A DNA stretch of 35,307 nt, from the NCBI GenBank assembly GCA_027307165.1, contig DAHUXM010000022.1, positions 1-35,307 on the forward strand, given 5' to 3'. The notes below the pieces were generated by a model that saw nothing but the letters and a program-made list of their open reading frames with translations, did no database searches and was not told the origin of the DNA. Position numbers and translations under genes: made by a program. Below are positions 22,791 to 31,225 of this stretch, piece after piece. Numbering within the stretch: position 1 is the first letter of the stretch; every line of letters begins with the position of its first letter. The stretch comes from Gemmatimonadota bacterium. GTDB lineage: Bacteria; Gemmatimonadota; Gemmatimonadetes; Gemmatimonadales; Gemmatimonadaceae.

Positions 22791-23648
22791 ATGCGCGGAC
22801 TGGTCTGTGGCACCGTAGCGTTTGTCGGAGTGCTGGGTTGTGCTGCCTCTTCCCCTCCATCAACTGGAAACTCCAGCGCGACCAGCGCGACCAAACCTAC
22901 CAGCGAACCGGCCCTCGTCCGCGTCGTGGCTCACGACTTCGCCTTCGACAGCGCGCATAGCGTGCCGGCGGGGCTCGTCGCCATTCGCTTCGTAAACGAT
23001 GGTCGCGCCATCCACATGCTCGGCATCGCGCGTCTGGACTCCGGCAAGACTGTGCCGGACGTGTATCAGGCACTCGTCAAGAATGGATCGCTGGATTGGT
23101 TCAATGAGGTGGGTGGGCCAGGCGCCGTCTCACCCGGGGATAGCGTGACGCAGTACGCGGTGCTCGAGCCAGGCAGCTATTCGATGATCTGCTGGTGGCC
23201 CGACTCTACCGGCAAGGCGCACGTGATGCTCGGAATGATGTCGACGCTCACGGTGACTGGCGAGACTGCAGGTGCCCCGATCGAGCCGACTCCCGACATT
23301 TACCTTCGGGAGCGCGACTACCACATCGCCGCGACGGGTGCATTCACCGCCGGACACCATGTGTTTCGAGTGGACAACGATGGACCGCAGCATCACGATG
23401 TTGCACTCCTGCGAGTACTTCCGGGGAAGACCGACGCCGAAGTAGACAAGTGGCTCATGAACCCCAGCGTGAGCAATCCGCCCGTTGAAGCAGTTGGCGG
23501 CACGGTTGGCATCGCGCGATGGGGGCATACCGAATTTGCGGCCGATCTCAAACCCGGGAGTTATCTCATGCTCTGCCTGATCCCCGACGCGAAGGATCGC
23601 AAGCCGCACTTCATGCACGGGATGGTGACGAAGGTATCGGTGACGTAA
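22791..23648 (+). CDS. Lipoprotein with two cupredoxin-like domains
   Basis: 285 residues. MRGLVCGTVAFVGVLGCAAS has a lipobox VLGC (Cys17), so it is a predicted lipid-anchored periplasmic or surface protein. Two cupredoxin-like domains each show a type 1 copper set. Domain 1 has His75 (AIHMLG), Cys134, His144 and Met149 (MICWWPDSTGKAHVMLGM). Domain 2 has His201/202 (QHHDVAL), Cys262, His273 and Met278 (LMLCLIPDAKDRKPHFMHGM). This suggests two copper centres for electron transfer or copper binding. The chosen ATG has GAGG 6 bases upstream; an ATG 12 bases earlier lacks a site. It could partner the NirK-type fusion functionally, though it lies 5 kb away and is not in its operon. Confidence 0.82.
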   Translation: MRGLVCGTVAFVGVLGCAASSPPSTGNSSATSATKPTSEPALVRVVAHDFAFDSAHSVPAGLVAIRFVNDGRAIHMLGIARLDSGKTVPDVYQALVKNGSLDWFNEVGGPGAVSPGDSVTQYAVLEPGSYSMICWWPDSTGKAHVMLGMMSTLTVTGETAGAPIEPTPDIYLRERDYHIAATGAFTAGHHVFRVDNDGPQHHDVALLRVLPGKTDAEVDKWLMNPSVSNPPVEAVGGTVGIARWGHTEFAADLKPGSYLMLCLIPDAKDRKPHFMHGMVTKVSVT

Positions 23649-23675
23649 CCATGCGTCATGGCCGAGCGCGAAACT

Positions 23676-23740
23676 GGGGTCAGGGAGCAATTTTCTGAGT
23701 CAATTGCAGAGTTTGCAGTGCGGAAATTGTACTCTGCCCC
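23676..23740. repeat. Imperfect palindrome, REP/MITE-like
   Basis: GGGGTCAGGGAGCAATTTTC (23676-23695) is an imperfect inverted match to GGAAATTGTACTCTGCCCC (23722-23740), giving a ~65-base foldback between two convergent genes. The GGGGTCAG...CTGCCCC ends resemble repetitive extragenic palindromes. Confidence 0.6.
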
Positions 23741-23752
23741 CGGGTTCCACGC

Positions 23753-25837
23753 TCACGTCAGAGCGGGCGCGTCCCCGGTCGCGAGCTGTACGTCGGGCAC
23801 CGCGCCCTGGCCCGCCGCGTCGTGTAGTGCGCGGGTCATCAGCTGATCGTTCATCGCCGCGTGATCGGGGAGAACGGGGTATCGCACCACAAACTCCAGG
23901 GCGCGCTCCGTGAAGTGCACGTCCACGTGTGGCTCTGGTCGCGACGTATCGAAATCGATCAGTCTCTGGACCGTTGCATGTTGCTCGTCGATCGCCTGCC
24001 GATAGGTTGCATATACGGAGGAGGCGACTTCTGCCAGACGGGCCTGCGTGGAGTGCACGTCAGTGGTCGGCGGTAGTGCAAGGGTCACTCTGTGCCATAT
24101 GTAGTCCGCCCCCGGAATCTGCTTGAACAACGCCTGCGGTTGAAACAGGACGGAATTGGAAAGCACCACGATGCGCCCGGTGGACTGCAATTCGGGACCC
24201 GCGAGCTCCATGAGATAGATACGAACGAGCCCGATGTCGATCACACGACCGGTGACACCGGCGAGAGTGATACGGTCGCCGGTGCGCACGCCGTAGCGCC
24301 CGATCAGGAAGAAGTAGCCGACCACGGCGAGAATGACGTTCTGCAGTGCGAGAGCGAGTCCGGCGGTGAGGAAGCCGACATACGTGGCGAGCGATCCCAT
24401 CTGTGATACGAATCCCATCACGACGATGAGCAACAAGGCCACCACGACGACGATTCGCCGAAGCAGCAGAAATTGTCTGCGTCTTCGAGTGTCGCGCAGA
24501 TAGCGGAACGTCGCTCTACGCCAGGCTTCCGAAATCACCAGGACCAGCAGGACGGACGCGATGAGCAGACCCAGGCGCCAGAGCAGTGCGTCGCGCACTG
24601 TGGCGGCCCGTGCGTCGAACGTTCCGCGCAACAACACCAGCGAGTTGCGAGCGTCGTCTGTGGAGATGTCCTGCTCGCTCAGCGGCACGACCAGCGTGGC
24701 CAGTTCCTTGAATTGTGCTGTGGCGTTCTGGAGCTGAAGCTGGGTGGTCAACATCTGTTGAGGATCGGTCGACGCGCTGTCCAGCGGATTGGCGTGCATC
24801 TTCACGAGCGTGCGCACCTGCGACGAGACACGCGTACGCATGCTGTCGAGTTCGTCGCCGAGGTTGTCGGTCTGGCGGATTGCGGCATCAAACTCGTACC
24901 GTATCCGTTTGAGAGCGATCCACTCTCCAACGAGCGCGACCAGTCCGGAAGAGCTTTGTACGCTGCTCTCGGATGGTGACGGAGCCGACGGAGCTGTCGC
25001 TGCCGAAGCGGCCGTCTCGCTCCGTGTCTTCGCTCTACCAGCCGCGGAGCTGGCGCTCCGTGCCACACTGTCGTTGGCACCGGAGCCGCCGGTACTGGTG
25101 TCGCGCAGCTCCGGCACCGTGTGCTCGATCTCTTCGACCTGCGACGTCAGAGTGCCGCCTGTCCCTCCACCGTGTGCCGCGGCAGCAACCGCGAACTGCT
25201 GAAGCTGCGTGACGGTGCTCTGAACCTCCCGCGCCAGATCCAGTGCGGCTGACGCTTCCGCGCGTTGCGCAGTGAGAGTTCGTCGAGCCCGCGGCGTTGC
25301 GTGCGCGAGCGACGAGTCGATCGCGGCGATACGTTTCTGGATAGTATCAATCCGCGCCCCGATTCGAGTCGCTGCGCGGTCGAGACGCACGGCATCATCC
25401 GACGTATCGCTCGTACTCGCATTCGGAACCCCGCCGTGCGGCGCCGCATCCACCATGCGCGCGGCAGCGCGAGCAAAGTCAAAGGACGAGCGCAGCGCCA
25501 CGAGTGCCGAGCTCCGCATTCCGTCACGAGTGCTGGTGCCGTCGGAGAGGTCGCTGTTCTGCGCGATCGTTTCGATGGTGTGGTACCACGTGACGGTCTC
25601 GTGCAGATGGTGCAACACCACGTCAGCGGACGGAGGCGACGCTACTGGGGCGGGAACGGCTGCTGTTGGCGATGCTGTCCGTGCGGATTTCGCTGAAGGA
25701 GCGGCGGCCGCGGCGGTTCGCTGCGTCGTGGTTTGAGCGGAGGCGGCGAGAGGAAGCAGTGCGGCAGCGCAGAGGATCGCACCGGTTGCGAGTCGCGTGA
25801 CCGTGGGAGCAGCCCTGAAGCGGGTCACGGGGTGCAT
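23753..25837 (-). CDS. MscS family mechanosensitive channel with long N-terminal helical domain
   Basis: 694 residues from the ATG at 25837, where MHPVTRFRAAPTVTRLATGA leads into a signal-like segment ending AASAQ; the frame is open further upstream without good signals. Residues ~30-420 are Ala/Ser/Thr-rich with coiled-coil segments (ALDLAREVQSTVTQLQQFAV), presumably periplasmic. Three membrane helices follow: LLIASVLLVLVISEAW, IVVVVALLLIVVMGFVSQMG, and the pore-lining type helix VGFLTAGLALALQNVILAVV. Then come the MscS beta domain (GVRTGDRITLAGVTGRVIDI) and a C-terminal alpha-beta domain. Such channels release solutes on osmotic downshock. It is convergent with the cupredoxin gene. Confidence 0.9.
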   Translation of the reverse strand: MHPVTRFRAAPTVTRLATGAILCAAALLPLAASAQTTTQRTAAAAAPSAKSARTASPTAAVPAPVASPPSADVVLHHLHETVTWYHTIETIAQNSDLSDGTSTRDGMRSSALVALRSSFDFARAAARMVDAAPHGGVPNASTSDTSDDAVRLDRAATRIGARIDTIQKRIAAIDSSLAHATPRARRTLTAQRAEASAALDLAREVQSTVTQLQQFAVAAAAHGGGTGGTLTSQVEEIEHTVPELRDTSTGGSGANDSVARSASSAAGRAKTRSETAASAATAPSAPSPSESSVQSSSGLVALVGEWIALKRIRYEFDAAIRQTDNLGDELDSMRTRVSSQVRTLVKMHANPLDSASTDPQQMLTTQLQLQNATAQFKELATLVVPLSEQDISTDDARNSLVLLRGTFDARAATVRDALLWRLGLLIASVLLVLVISEAWRRATFRYLRDTRRRRQFLLLRRIVVVVALLLIVVMGFVSQMGSLATYVGFLTAGLALALQNVILAVVGYFFLIGRYGVRTGDRITLAGVTGRVIDIGLVRIYLMELAGPELQSTGRIVVLSNSVLFQPQALFKQIPGADYIWHRVTLALPPTTDVHSTQARLAEVASSVYATYRQAIDEQHATVQRLIDFDTSRPEPHVDVHFTERALEFVVRYPVLPDHAAMNDQLMTRALHDAAGQGAVPDVQLATGDAPALT

Positions 25838-25850
25838 CCTGACTATGCTC

Positions 25851-26144
25851 TTATCCCGGGGTCGGCAGGAAGTTGTCGATTTGATTGTTTCTCTCCTGCC
25901 CGCTGGTGAGAATCCGTGCGAAGGAGCCTGACGGCCCGGAAACAAAGATATCAGAGTCAGCTGGCGCGCGAGTCTTCTCTGGCTTGGCGATCGCGATACC
26001 GAGTTCATGGAAAAGATTACTGATGATATCGAGTTCGCAAAGGCCACGATTGTCTTCACTGCACGTAATGGGCGAGATTCCGTCGTATTTGTAGTATCCC
26101 GCCGCCGTGCGCCCGGTTACAGCCGCGCTGCCCGCCAGGATCAC
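25851..26144 (-). CDS. Possible small hypothetical protein upstream of the MscS gene (doubtful)
   Basis: A 97-codon frame from a GTG at 26144 that ends 13 bases before the MscS ATG on the same strand. Residues such as YYKYDGISPITCSEDNRGLC and ELDIISNLFHELGIAIAKPE are not the arginine-rich pattern typical of chance frames here. The DNA is less GC-rich than its neighbours. I do not recognise a family, and the start has no good ribosome binding site. It may be the tail of a decayed or foreign gene, or just leader DNA. Confidence 0.28.
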   Translation of the reverse strand: MILAGSAAVTGRTAAGYYKYDGISPITCSEDNRGLCELDIISNLFHELGIAIAKPEKTRAPADSDIFVSGPSGSFARILTSGQERNNQIDNFLPTPG

Positions 26145-26269
26145 CCGCTGGGCTATCGACGGCTACACCGAAGTAGCTGCCTTTTGGTACTTTTGGGGCC
26201 AGGTGTTGCCTTGTGCGCAACATTCAACCCGATTCCTTTCTGGATCATGCGACCAGATCAGTGAGCAGA

Positions 26270-28519
26270 ATGACTTTCTTCAAGTTCGGACGCCGATGGT
26301 TAGCCTGCTTCTGGCTCATCCTCCCGCTGGCCGGTGCAGTGCCGGGCGGGATCGAAGCGCAGACGTCGCATCGCGTCGACCTGGCGGCCGCCCGCTCGCT
26401 GATTGCGCGGGTTGTACCGACCAACGCCGCCAATTTCGAAGTCGCTGCGATTCCCGACAGCGCGGGTCGCGACGTATTCGAAGTGGCAAGCGTCGGATCG
26501 CGGGTGATGCTCCGCGGATCATCGGGCGTGGCCATCGCCTCGGCGCTCAACTGGTACCTGGAGCACGTGGCTGGCGTGAATGCGTCGCTTCCACTCAAGC
26601 CAATTGCGTTACCGACGCCGCTTCCCCGCGTGACGGCGCCGGTGCACGAGTCCACGCGTTACCGCGTGCGCTACTTCTTCAACTACTGCACGTTTTCGTA
26701 TTCGATGGCGTGGTGGAACTGGAACGACTGGCAGTCGATGATCGACTGGATGGCGCTCAAGGGAATCAACGCGCCACTCGCCGTTACGGGACAGGAAGCG
26801 GTCTGGCGCTCGGTACTCGGCGACTTCGGGTTCAACCGCAAGCAGATCGGCGAATTCATTGTGGGGCCGGCATATCTGCCGTGGGGGTGGATGGCGAACA
26901 TCGACGGTTTGGGCGGCCCACTGCCCGACAGCTGGATTGACAGTCACGTCACTCTGGAGCGACAAATTTTGTCGCGCGAGCGGTCATTGGGCATGACTCC
27001 GGTACTGCAAGGATTCACGGGACATGTTCCGGAGTCGATCACGCAAGTGATTCCCGGAACGAAGATTCATCAAACCGGAGATTGGTCGGCGGGATTCTCC
27101 GGCACCTGGTTTCTGGATCCGCAGGATTCGCTGTTCCAGCGAATGGGTCGGAAGTTCGTCGAGAAGCAGACTGAACTCTTCGGCACCGACCACCTGTACG
27201 CCGCCGACCCGTTCAACGAAATCGACCCGCCGTCCAACGACTCGACGTTCCTGGCCAAGATGGGTGGCGCGATCTACAACGGCATGCACTCGGCCGACAC
27301 GAGCGCGACGTGGGTAATACAGGCGTGGTTCCTGGTGTATGGCAAGAAGTTTTGGCAGGATCCGCAGGCCGAGGCATTGTTGGGCGCCGTGCCGGATGAC
27401 CGCATGCTGGTGCTGGATCTGTGGGGCGACCGCTCGCCCGGATGGAAGGCGCGTCACGCCTTTTACGGCAAGCCGTGGATCTGGAATGTGCTGTACAATT
27501 TTGGCGGCAAGGTGAGCGTGAACGGTGACCTGCCGCAGATTGCCGCGAATCTCGACACGGCCATTCGCAGCCCCGGCAAGGGGCGCATGGAAGGGCTTGG
27601 CATGACCATGGAGGGGCTGGGTACAAACCCGATTGTGCCCGACTTCGTGTTCGACCAGGTGTGGCGCGACACCGTGCCCGACGTGTCTGCGTGGACGCGC
27701 GATTACATCACACGCCGGTATGGGCATTACAACGCGTCGGCGTGGAGCGCGTGGCAGTTGCTGCTCGCGACAGCGTTCCGCTCGTCGGCGCAGACTGGGA
27801 ATTTTCTGGGCGAGCGGCCACAGTTTTATGTAAAGGGGCGGTCGTACCGTACCGAGCCGATTCCGCCGTACGACGAGCGCATCGTCGCGCGCGCTTTGGA
27901 TTCGCTGCTGGCAGCCGCGCCCGCACTTGGCAGTAACGACGCGTACCGTTATGACGTCGTGAATCTGACGAGGCAGGTACTTGGCCAACTCGGGCTACCG
28001 TTGGTGGATCGCCTGCAGGCGGCGTACGAGGAGAAGAATCGCACGAAGCTGATCGCGACCGAGGGACAGATCGAATCGCTGTTACGCGACCTCGATACGC
28101 TGGTCGGCACGCGGCGGGAGTTCCTGTTGGGACGGTGGATTGCCGACGCCAAACGCTGGGGCACGACGGATGATGAGCGACGGTTGTACGAGTGGAACGC
28201 GCGCAACATCATCACGCTGTGGGGCACCAAGTGCACCGAGGGACAGAACGACGACCTGAACCTTTACGCGTTCAAGGAGTGGGCGGGGATGTTCACCGGA
28301 TACTTCCTGCCGCGATGGGAGGCGTTCTTCAAGGATCTGAACGCGTCACTGGACAGTGGTAAGCCGTTCGACCGGGCGCCGTTTGCCGCCGCTTCGTGCG
28401 AGTGGGAACAGAAATGGTCGCGTGCGACGACGCCGACGTTCAGAACCGAGCCGACGGGTGAGCCGGTGGCGACAGCGGAGCGGTTGGTGAAGAAGTGGCG
28501 GCCCGAGATTGTCCAATAA
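26270..28519 (+). CDS. Alpha-N-acetylglucosaminidase, GH89 (NAGLU family)
   Basis: 749 residues. MTFFKFGRRWLACFWLILPL then AGAVPGGIEAQ is a signal peptide; a GTG three codons upstream is a weaker start. All three GH89 parts are present: an N-terminal domain (~30-115), a TIM-barrel centre (~120-460) and a C-terminal helical domain (~465-740). Signature stretches are YRVRYFFNYCTFSYSMAWWN and DWMALKGINAPLAVTGQE. The candidate catalytic pair is Glu317 in ADPFNEIDPP and Glu448 in GLGMTMEGLG, nearly the same positions as human NAGLU Glu316 and Glu446. The enzyme removes terminal alpha-GlcNAc from glycans. Its export suggests glycan scavenging. It stands alone with no sugar transporter nearby. Confidence 0.95.
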   Translation: MTFFKFGRRWLACFWLILPLAGAVPGGIEAQTSHRVDLAAARSLIARVVPTNAANFEVAAIPDSAGRDVFEVASVGSRVMLRGSSGVAIASALNWYLEHVAGVNASLPLKPIALPTPLPRVTAPVHESTRYRVRYFFNYCTFSYSMAWWNWNDWQSMIDWMALKGINAPLAVTGQEAVWRSVLGDFGFNRKQIGEFIVGPAYLPWGWMANIDGLGGPLPDSWIDSHVTLERQILSRERSLGMTPVLQGFTGHVPESITQVIPGTKIHQTGDWSAGFSGTWFLDPQDSLFQRMGRKFVEKQTELFGTDHLYAADPFNEIDPPSNDSTFLAKMGGAIYNGMHSADTSATWVIQAWFLVYGKKFWQDPQAEALLGAVPDDRMLVLDLWGDRSPGWKARHAFYGKPWIWNVLYNFGGKVSVNGDLPQIAANLDTAIRSPGKGRMEGLGMTMEGLGTNPIVPDFVFDQVWRDTVPDVSAWTRDYITRRYGHYNASAWSAWQLLLATAFRSSAQTGNFLGERPQFYVKGRSYRTEPIPPYDERIVARALDSLLAAAPALGSNDAYRYDVVNLTRQVLGQLGLPLVDRLQAAYEEKNRTKLIATEGQIESLLRDLDTLVGTRREFLLGRWIADAKRWGTTDDERRLYEWNARNIITLWGTKCTEGQNDDLNLYAFKEWAGMFTGYFLPRWEAFFKDLNASLDSGKPFDRAPFAAASCEWEQKWSRATTPTFRTEPTGEPVATAERLVKKWRPEIVQ

Positions 28520-28594
28520 CGGCGTTCAATCTCCCACATCCATGACGTAATCTTGGTCATGGCCGAAAACTCAGAGAACTCAAAGGGAAATCCG

Positions 28595-28657
28595 ATGAAG
28601 CTGCTTGCAAGTACAGCACTGTTCTTCAGGTTCATTTCCACCGCCGCGGGTGCCTAG
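28595..28657 (+). pseudogene. Stub of an exported protein gene (signal peptide only)
   Basis: ATG with AAAGGGAAA upstream encodes MKLLASTALFFRFISTAAGA then TAG: a ribosome binding site plus a signal-peptide-like start with nothing following. It is probably the 5' remnant of a secreted protein gene cut off by the rearrangements that brought in the IS110 fragment. Confidence 0.35.
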
Positions 28658-28699
28658 GTCAACGCTGGCGAACAGAAGCCCGTATCGCAGAACCCGGGG

Positions 28700-28960
28700 T
28701 CAGATACCGTCTTGAAAAGTAAGGCCCCGCATCGGGATTGCCATATCGAAGCGCTTCCCCGAGTTGATGACGCCGTAGATCAGGTGGACGAGCCTGCGCA
28801 TGCTCGCTCCGACAATTCCCTTCGGTGCCATGCCACGGCTCTGTAGACGCCTCGCCATGGCCATGATCACCGGGTTGTGATGCTTGGCGACTAGGCGCGG
28901 CATTTACAGTGCCTTGGCGCTCTTGAATCGCCGCGCGTCGCCGACGCCGAGCAGGCGATG
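28700..28960 (-). pseudogene. IS110 family transposase remnant
   Basis: On the minus strand the upper part reads RLLGVGDARRFKSAKAL then a TAA stop, matching the IS110 motif before the helix-hairpin region. The next in-frame stretch, MPRLVAKHHNPVIMAMARRL and QSRGMAPKGIVGASMRRLVH, matches the end of the Transposase_20 domain and finishes at GLTFQDGI. The conserved stretch normally between the two parts is missing and an in-frame stop is present, so the element is dead. The catalytic N-terminal DEDD domain is absent. IS110 elements lack terminal inverted repeats, so the original ends cannot be located. Confidence 0.7.
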
Positions 28961-29158
28961 CGCCTGGACAACCAGACGATGGCGCACCGATCGGGGGCGT
29001 TTCTCGTTGGCGTGCACGAGAATGGCGTCAGCATCGCCACCAATGTACAGAGCCGACTACTAAACGAGCTGCGCAAGCACTATGGAAATTGCGTAACAGC
29101 TCCGTCACTCGAGAACTTCGATCCAGCCGACCAGCTGAACGGGCTGCGACAGAACTAG
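28895..29158 (+). pseudogene. Unassigned open frame beside the IS110 remnant, possible gene tail
   Basis: After a TAG at 28892 the plus strand is open for 87 codons and ends AFLVGVHENGVSIATNVQSR, LLNELRKHYGNCVTAPSLEN, FDPADQLNGLRQN. The composition looks protein-like, but I do not recognise a family. Its first third is antisense to the IS110 remnant, so only the part after ~28961 may be original. It could be the 3' end of a gene interrupted by the insertion. Confidence 0.25.
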
Positions 29159-29225
29159 GAGCGTCAGAACCTGGGTCGGATCTTGCACCGTACATTCACG
29201 GACGCGGAATTCGGAGGACGACGCC

Positions 29226-29939
29226 ATGCCAGGGCAACTGATCATCGATTGGGCCCAGATGCCGACGTACAACACGATCATGTCGATCGCGGCCGGCGCC
29301 GGGCTGATGTCGTGCGTTTCCTTTGCGCGAGCGCTGCGACGAGAGAGCGATATCCTGCTTGAATCGTGGGCCATAGCGTTCGCGGTACCAGGATTCATCC
29401 TCGCGGTCACGGGCATTCACATGACCCTGACGTGGCCGATGGCTAAGTACTTCCCATTCGACAACATCATCTTCGGCGAGCCGAGTTTTGGATTCGGAGT
29501 ACTGCTGCTCGCCGCGGCTTTCTATCTGTGGAAACGAGCGCCGACGATCCGCGCGAATGACGATATGGCGCGTTACGTCGCGAGCGTCGCGCGTCCGGTG
29601 TCGCTGTTCATCCTCGGACTCGGACTGGCACTCATCGCGATCGCAATGGCCGGTCTCGTCTTCCGGCTCTTCGCCGCACCGGCTGAGGAACCCATCTCCG
29701 GTCTTTTGGCAGACTATCCGTGGGTCGAAGCCATCTTCATGTCGGGGTTGTTCGGCTTCGTCGGTATCGGTGCAGTGCTGTTTCCATTCGCACTGCGAAA
29801 GTTTTCAACGGCGACGCGACCCGGAGGTCTCGAGCGCACCGTGGGTGTTGTGTGGGGATTGAGCGGGCTTGGATTCTTTCTGTTCGGCGCACTCAACTTC
29901 TTCACGCACATCGGGCTCATCATTCACACGACGGGGTGA
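29226..29939 (+). CDS. Integral membrane protein, DUF981-like
   Basis: 237 residues with about six hydrophobic helices: TIMSIAAGAGLMSCVSFARA, WAIAFAVPGFILAVTGIHMT, FGFGVLLLAAAFYLWKRAP, SLFILGLGLALIAIAMAGLV, EAIFMSGLFGFVGIGAVLFP and GVVWGLSGLGFFLFGALNFF. The pattern with LTWPMAKYFPFDNIIFGEPS after helix 2 resembles DUF981 membrane proteins, whose function is unknown. CGGAGGACG lies ~7 bases before the ATG. It is convergent with the YCII gene only 42 bases on. Confidence 0.75.
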   Translation: MPGQLIIDWAQMPTYNTIMSIAAGAGLMSCVSFARALRRESDILLESWAIAFAVPGFILAVTGIHMTLTWPMAKYFPFDNIIFGEPSFGFGVLLLAAAFYLWKRAPTIRANDDMARYVASVARPVSLFILGLGLALIAIAMAGLVFRLFAAPAEEPISGLLADYPWVEAIFMSGLFGFVGIGAVLFPFALRKFSTATRPGGLERTVGVVWGLSGLGFFLFGALNFFTHIGLIIHTTG

Positions 29940-29981
29940 GACGAAAGAGGCCCGATCGCGCTGGCCGAGCGCCGCAGTTGG

Positions 29982-30341
29982 TCAGGCAGCCGGGACGACC
30001 CTGGTTGGACGTACCTCGATCGGGCCACAGTGTTCGAATGGCGCGCGTCGAGCCCACGCGACCGCAGCGTCGAGGTCCGGCGCCTCGATGACGCACAGTC
30101 CGCCGAGCTGTTCGTTCGTATCCGCATACGGCCCGCTCTGTACGCGTTGCCCCCCGTCGGCCAGATGGACCGTGGCGGCTGTCTCCGGCGGCTCGATCCC
30201 GAGCGTAGTGATCAGGACGCCCGCCTCCTGCAGTGCACCAACAAAACGCATGAAGGCCCGCCCGTTCGCTTCACGGCGCGCGGGGTCGGTCCGGGCGGCG
30301 AACTGTGACTTCGTCTGGTAGAGGAGCAGTGAGTATTGCAT
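29982..30341 (-). CDS. YCII-related (DGPF-type) domain protein
   Basis: 119 residues: MQYSLLLYQTKSQFAARTDP, FMRFVGALQEAGVLITTLGI, then VQSGPYADTNEQLGGLCVIE and APDLDAAVAWARRAPFEHCG. This is the YCII/DGPF pattern of a small ferredoxin-like-fold protein. Close relatives often sit beside ECF sigma factors, but none is seen here. The family's activity is mostly unknown. I use the ATG at 30341, where GGAGG lies 11 bases upstream; the longer frame upstream is arginine/proline-rich noise. Confidence 0.88.
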   Translation of the reverse strand: MQYSLLLYQTKSQFAARTDPARREANGRAFMRFVGALQEAGVLITTLGIEPPETAATVHLADGGQRVQSGPYADTNEQLGGLCVIEAPDLDAAVAWARRAPFEHCGPIEVRPTRVVPAA

Positions 30342-30600
30342 GGTATCTTCGATCCTCCTGCATCGGTGAGGACTGCGCCCGGTCACATGACGAGCGGTGG
30401 ACGGGTGAAAGTCTATCGTCCGCGACTCGCCCGGTGTGAGTAACAATTGTGTCGGGGTTCCGATGGATGGCTCCGGTGATCGTCGGCTACGTGAACACGA
30501 AGCTGAAGGTGCAGACTGGCGCGCTCGCCAGGGTATGGGGCACGGATCTTGTAGCATTCAATGCGCGCGCGCAGCAGAAAAATCACCCTCGGAGGGTATC
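30342..30600. other. Divergent intergenic region, YCII / small secreted protein
   Basis: About 260 bases containing upstream sequence for both genes and the GGAGGG ribosome binding site before 30601. I see no coding sequence or strong palindrome here. Confidence 0.4.
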
Positions 30601-31005
30601 ATGAAGAAGTTCCTGATCATGGGCGTTGTTACAGCGCTCTCAGCAGGTTTGCCGCTTACAGCGTTCGCTCAAGGCCAGGCCACCACAGAAGCGACCACCG
30701 CCCACACCCACGCGGTGCTGGCACAAAGCGCGACTCCCCTGGCGATGGCCCAGCTGCATTTGCACCATGTCGTCAACTGCCTGGTCGGCCCGAAAGGCAG
30801 CGGTTTCGATGCCGCAGCAGGTAACCCCTGCAAGGGCCAGGGTGACGGCGCAATAAAGGATGGGGCGAGCGACGCCGCACTGGAGGCAAAGCTGAAAAGT
30901 GCGCTCGCTTACGCGCAGAGCGGGTTGAAGTCGACTTCGCTCGCGACGGTGCAAGAGGACGCTGGCAAGGCCGCTGCAGCGCTGGGAACTGCCCCAAGCC
31001 CGTAA
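30601..31005 (+). CDS. Small secreted His-rich protein of unknown function
   Basis: 134 residues. MKKFLIMGVVTALSAGLPLT then AFAQ is a textbook signal peptide with AFA-Q cleavage, and GGAGGG lies ~4 bases before the ATG. The mature part is Ala-rich and helical with a clustered motif AQLHLHHVVNCLVGPKGSGF and DAAAGNPCKGQG. Three His and two Cys in this segment suggest metal or heme-peptide-like binding, but no CxxCH is present. The C-terminal helix region (ALEAKLKSALAYAQSGLKST) follows. I do not recognise a family. It is convergent with the PD40 kinase gene. Confidence 0.72.
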   Translation: MKKFLIMGVVTALSAGLPLTAFAQGQATTEATTAHTHAVLAQSATPLAMAQLHLHHVVNCLVGPKGSGFDAAAGNPCKGQGDGAIKDGASDAALEAKLKSALAYAQSGLKSTSLATVQEDAGKAAAALGTAPSP

Positions 31006-31225
31006 TCACGGAAAACAGGGGTCGGAGTCCACTTTCCGTCGCCGAGGTGTCGGAGCGTCACGACAACGACTGTGCGAGTGCGAGACGCGTCCCGGGCTGA
31101 AGCTGTGATTCGTCGAAGTAACTTGTGACGACCCAAATCGCTTCCGCGACCGTGGAGAGATTCAGATGTCCGAGCGGGTGGCGAATGTCATCCACATCGT
31201 GAAATTCGTCGCCGATGACCGGCGT
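31006..31225. other. Intergenic gap between convergent genes
   Basis: 220 bases with no gene. Six-base arms CGGAAA (31009-31014) and TTTCCG (31033-31038) enclose a GGGGTCGGAGTCC stretch resembling the palindrome end seen at 23676. This may act as a weak terminator for the upstream gene. Confidence 0.4.

Larger units (their letters stand above)
28520..29225. other. Gene-wreckage region between GH89 and the DUF981-like gene
   Basis: About 700 bases of broken material: a 20-codon signal-peptide-like start, an IS110 remnant and a short unassigned open frame. It also contains GGGGTCAG near 28695, similar to the palindrome end at 23676. No intact gene is seen. Confidence 0.6.

Noticed and set aside
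29949-30026. 10-bp inverted repeat GGCCCGATCG / CGATCGGGCC with a 58-base spacer
   Set aside because: The second arm is inside the YCII coding region and the spacer is long; probably chance.
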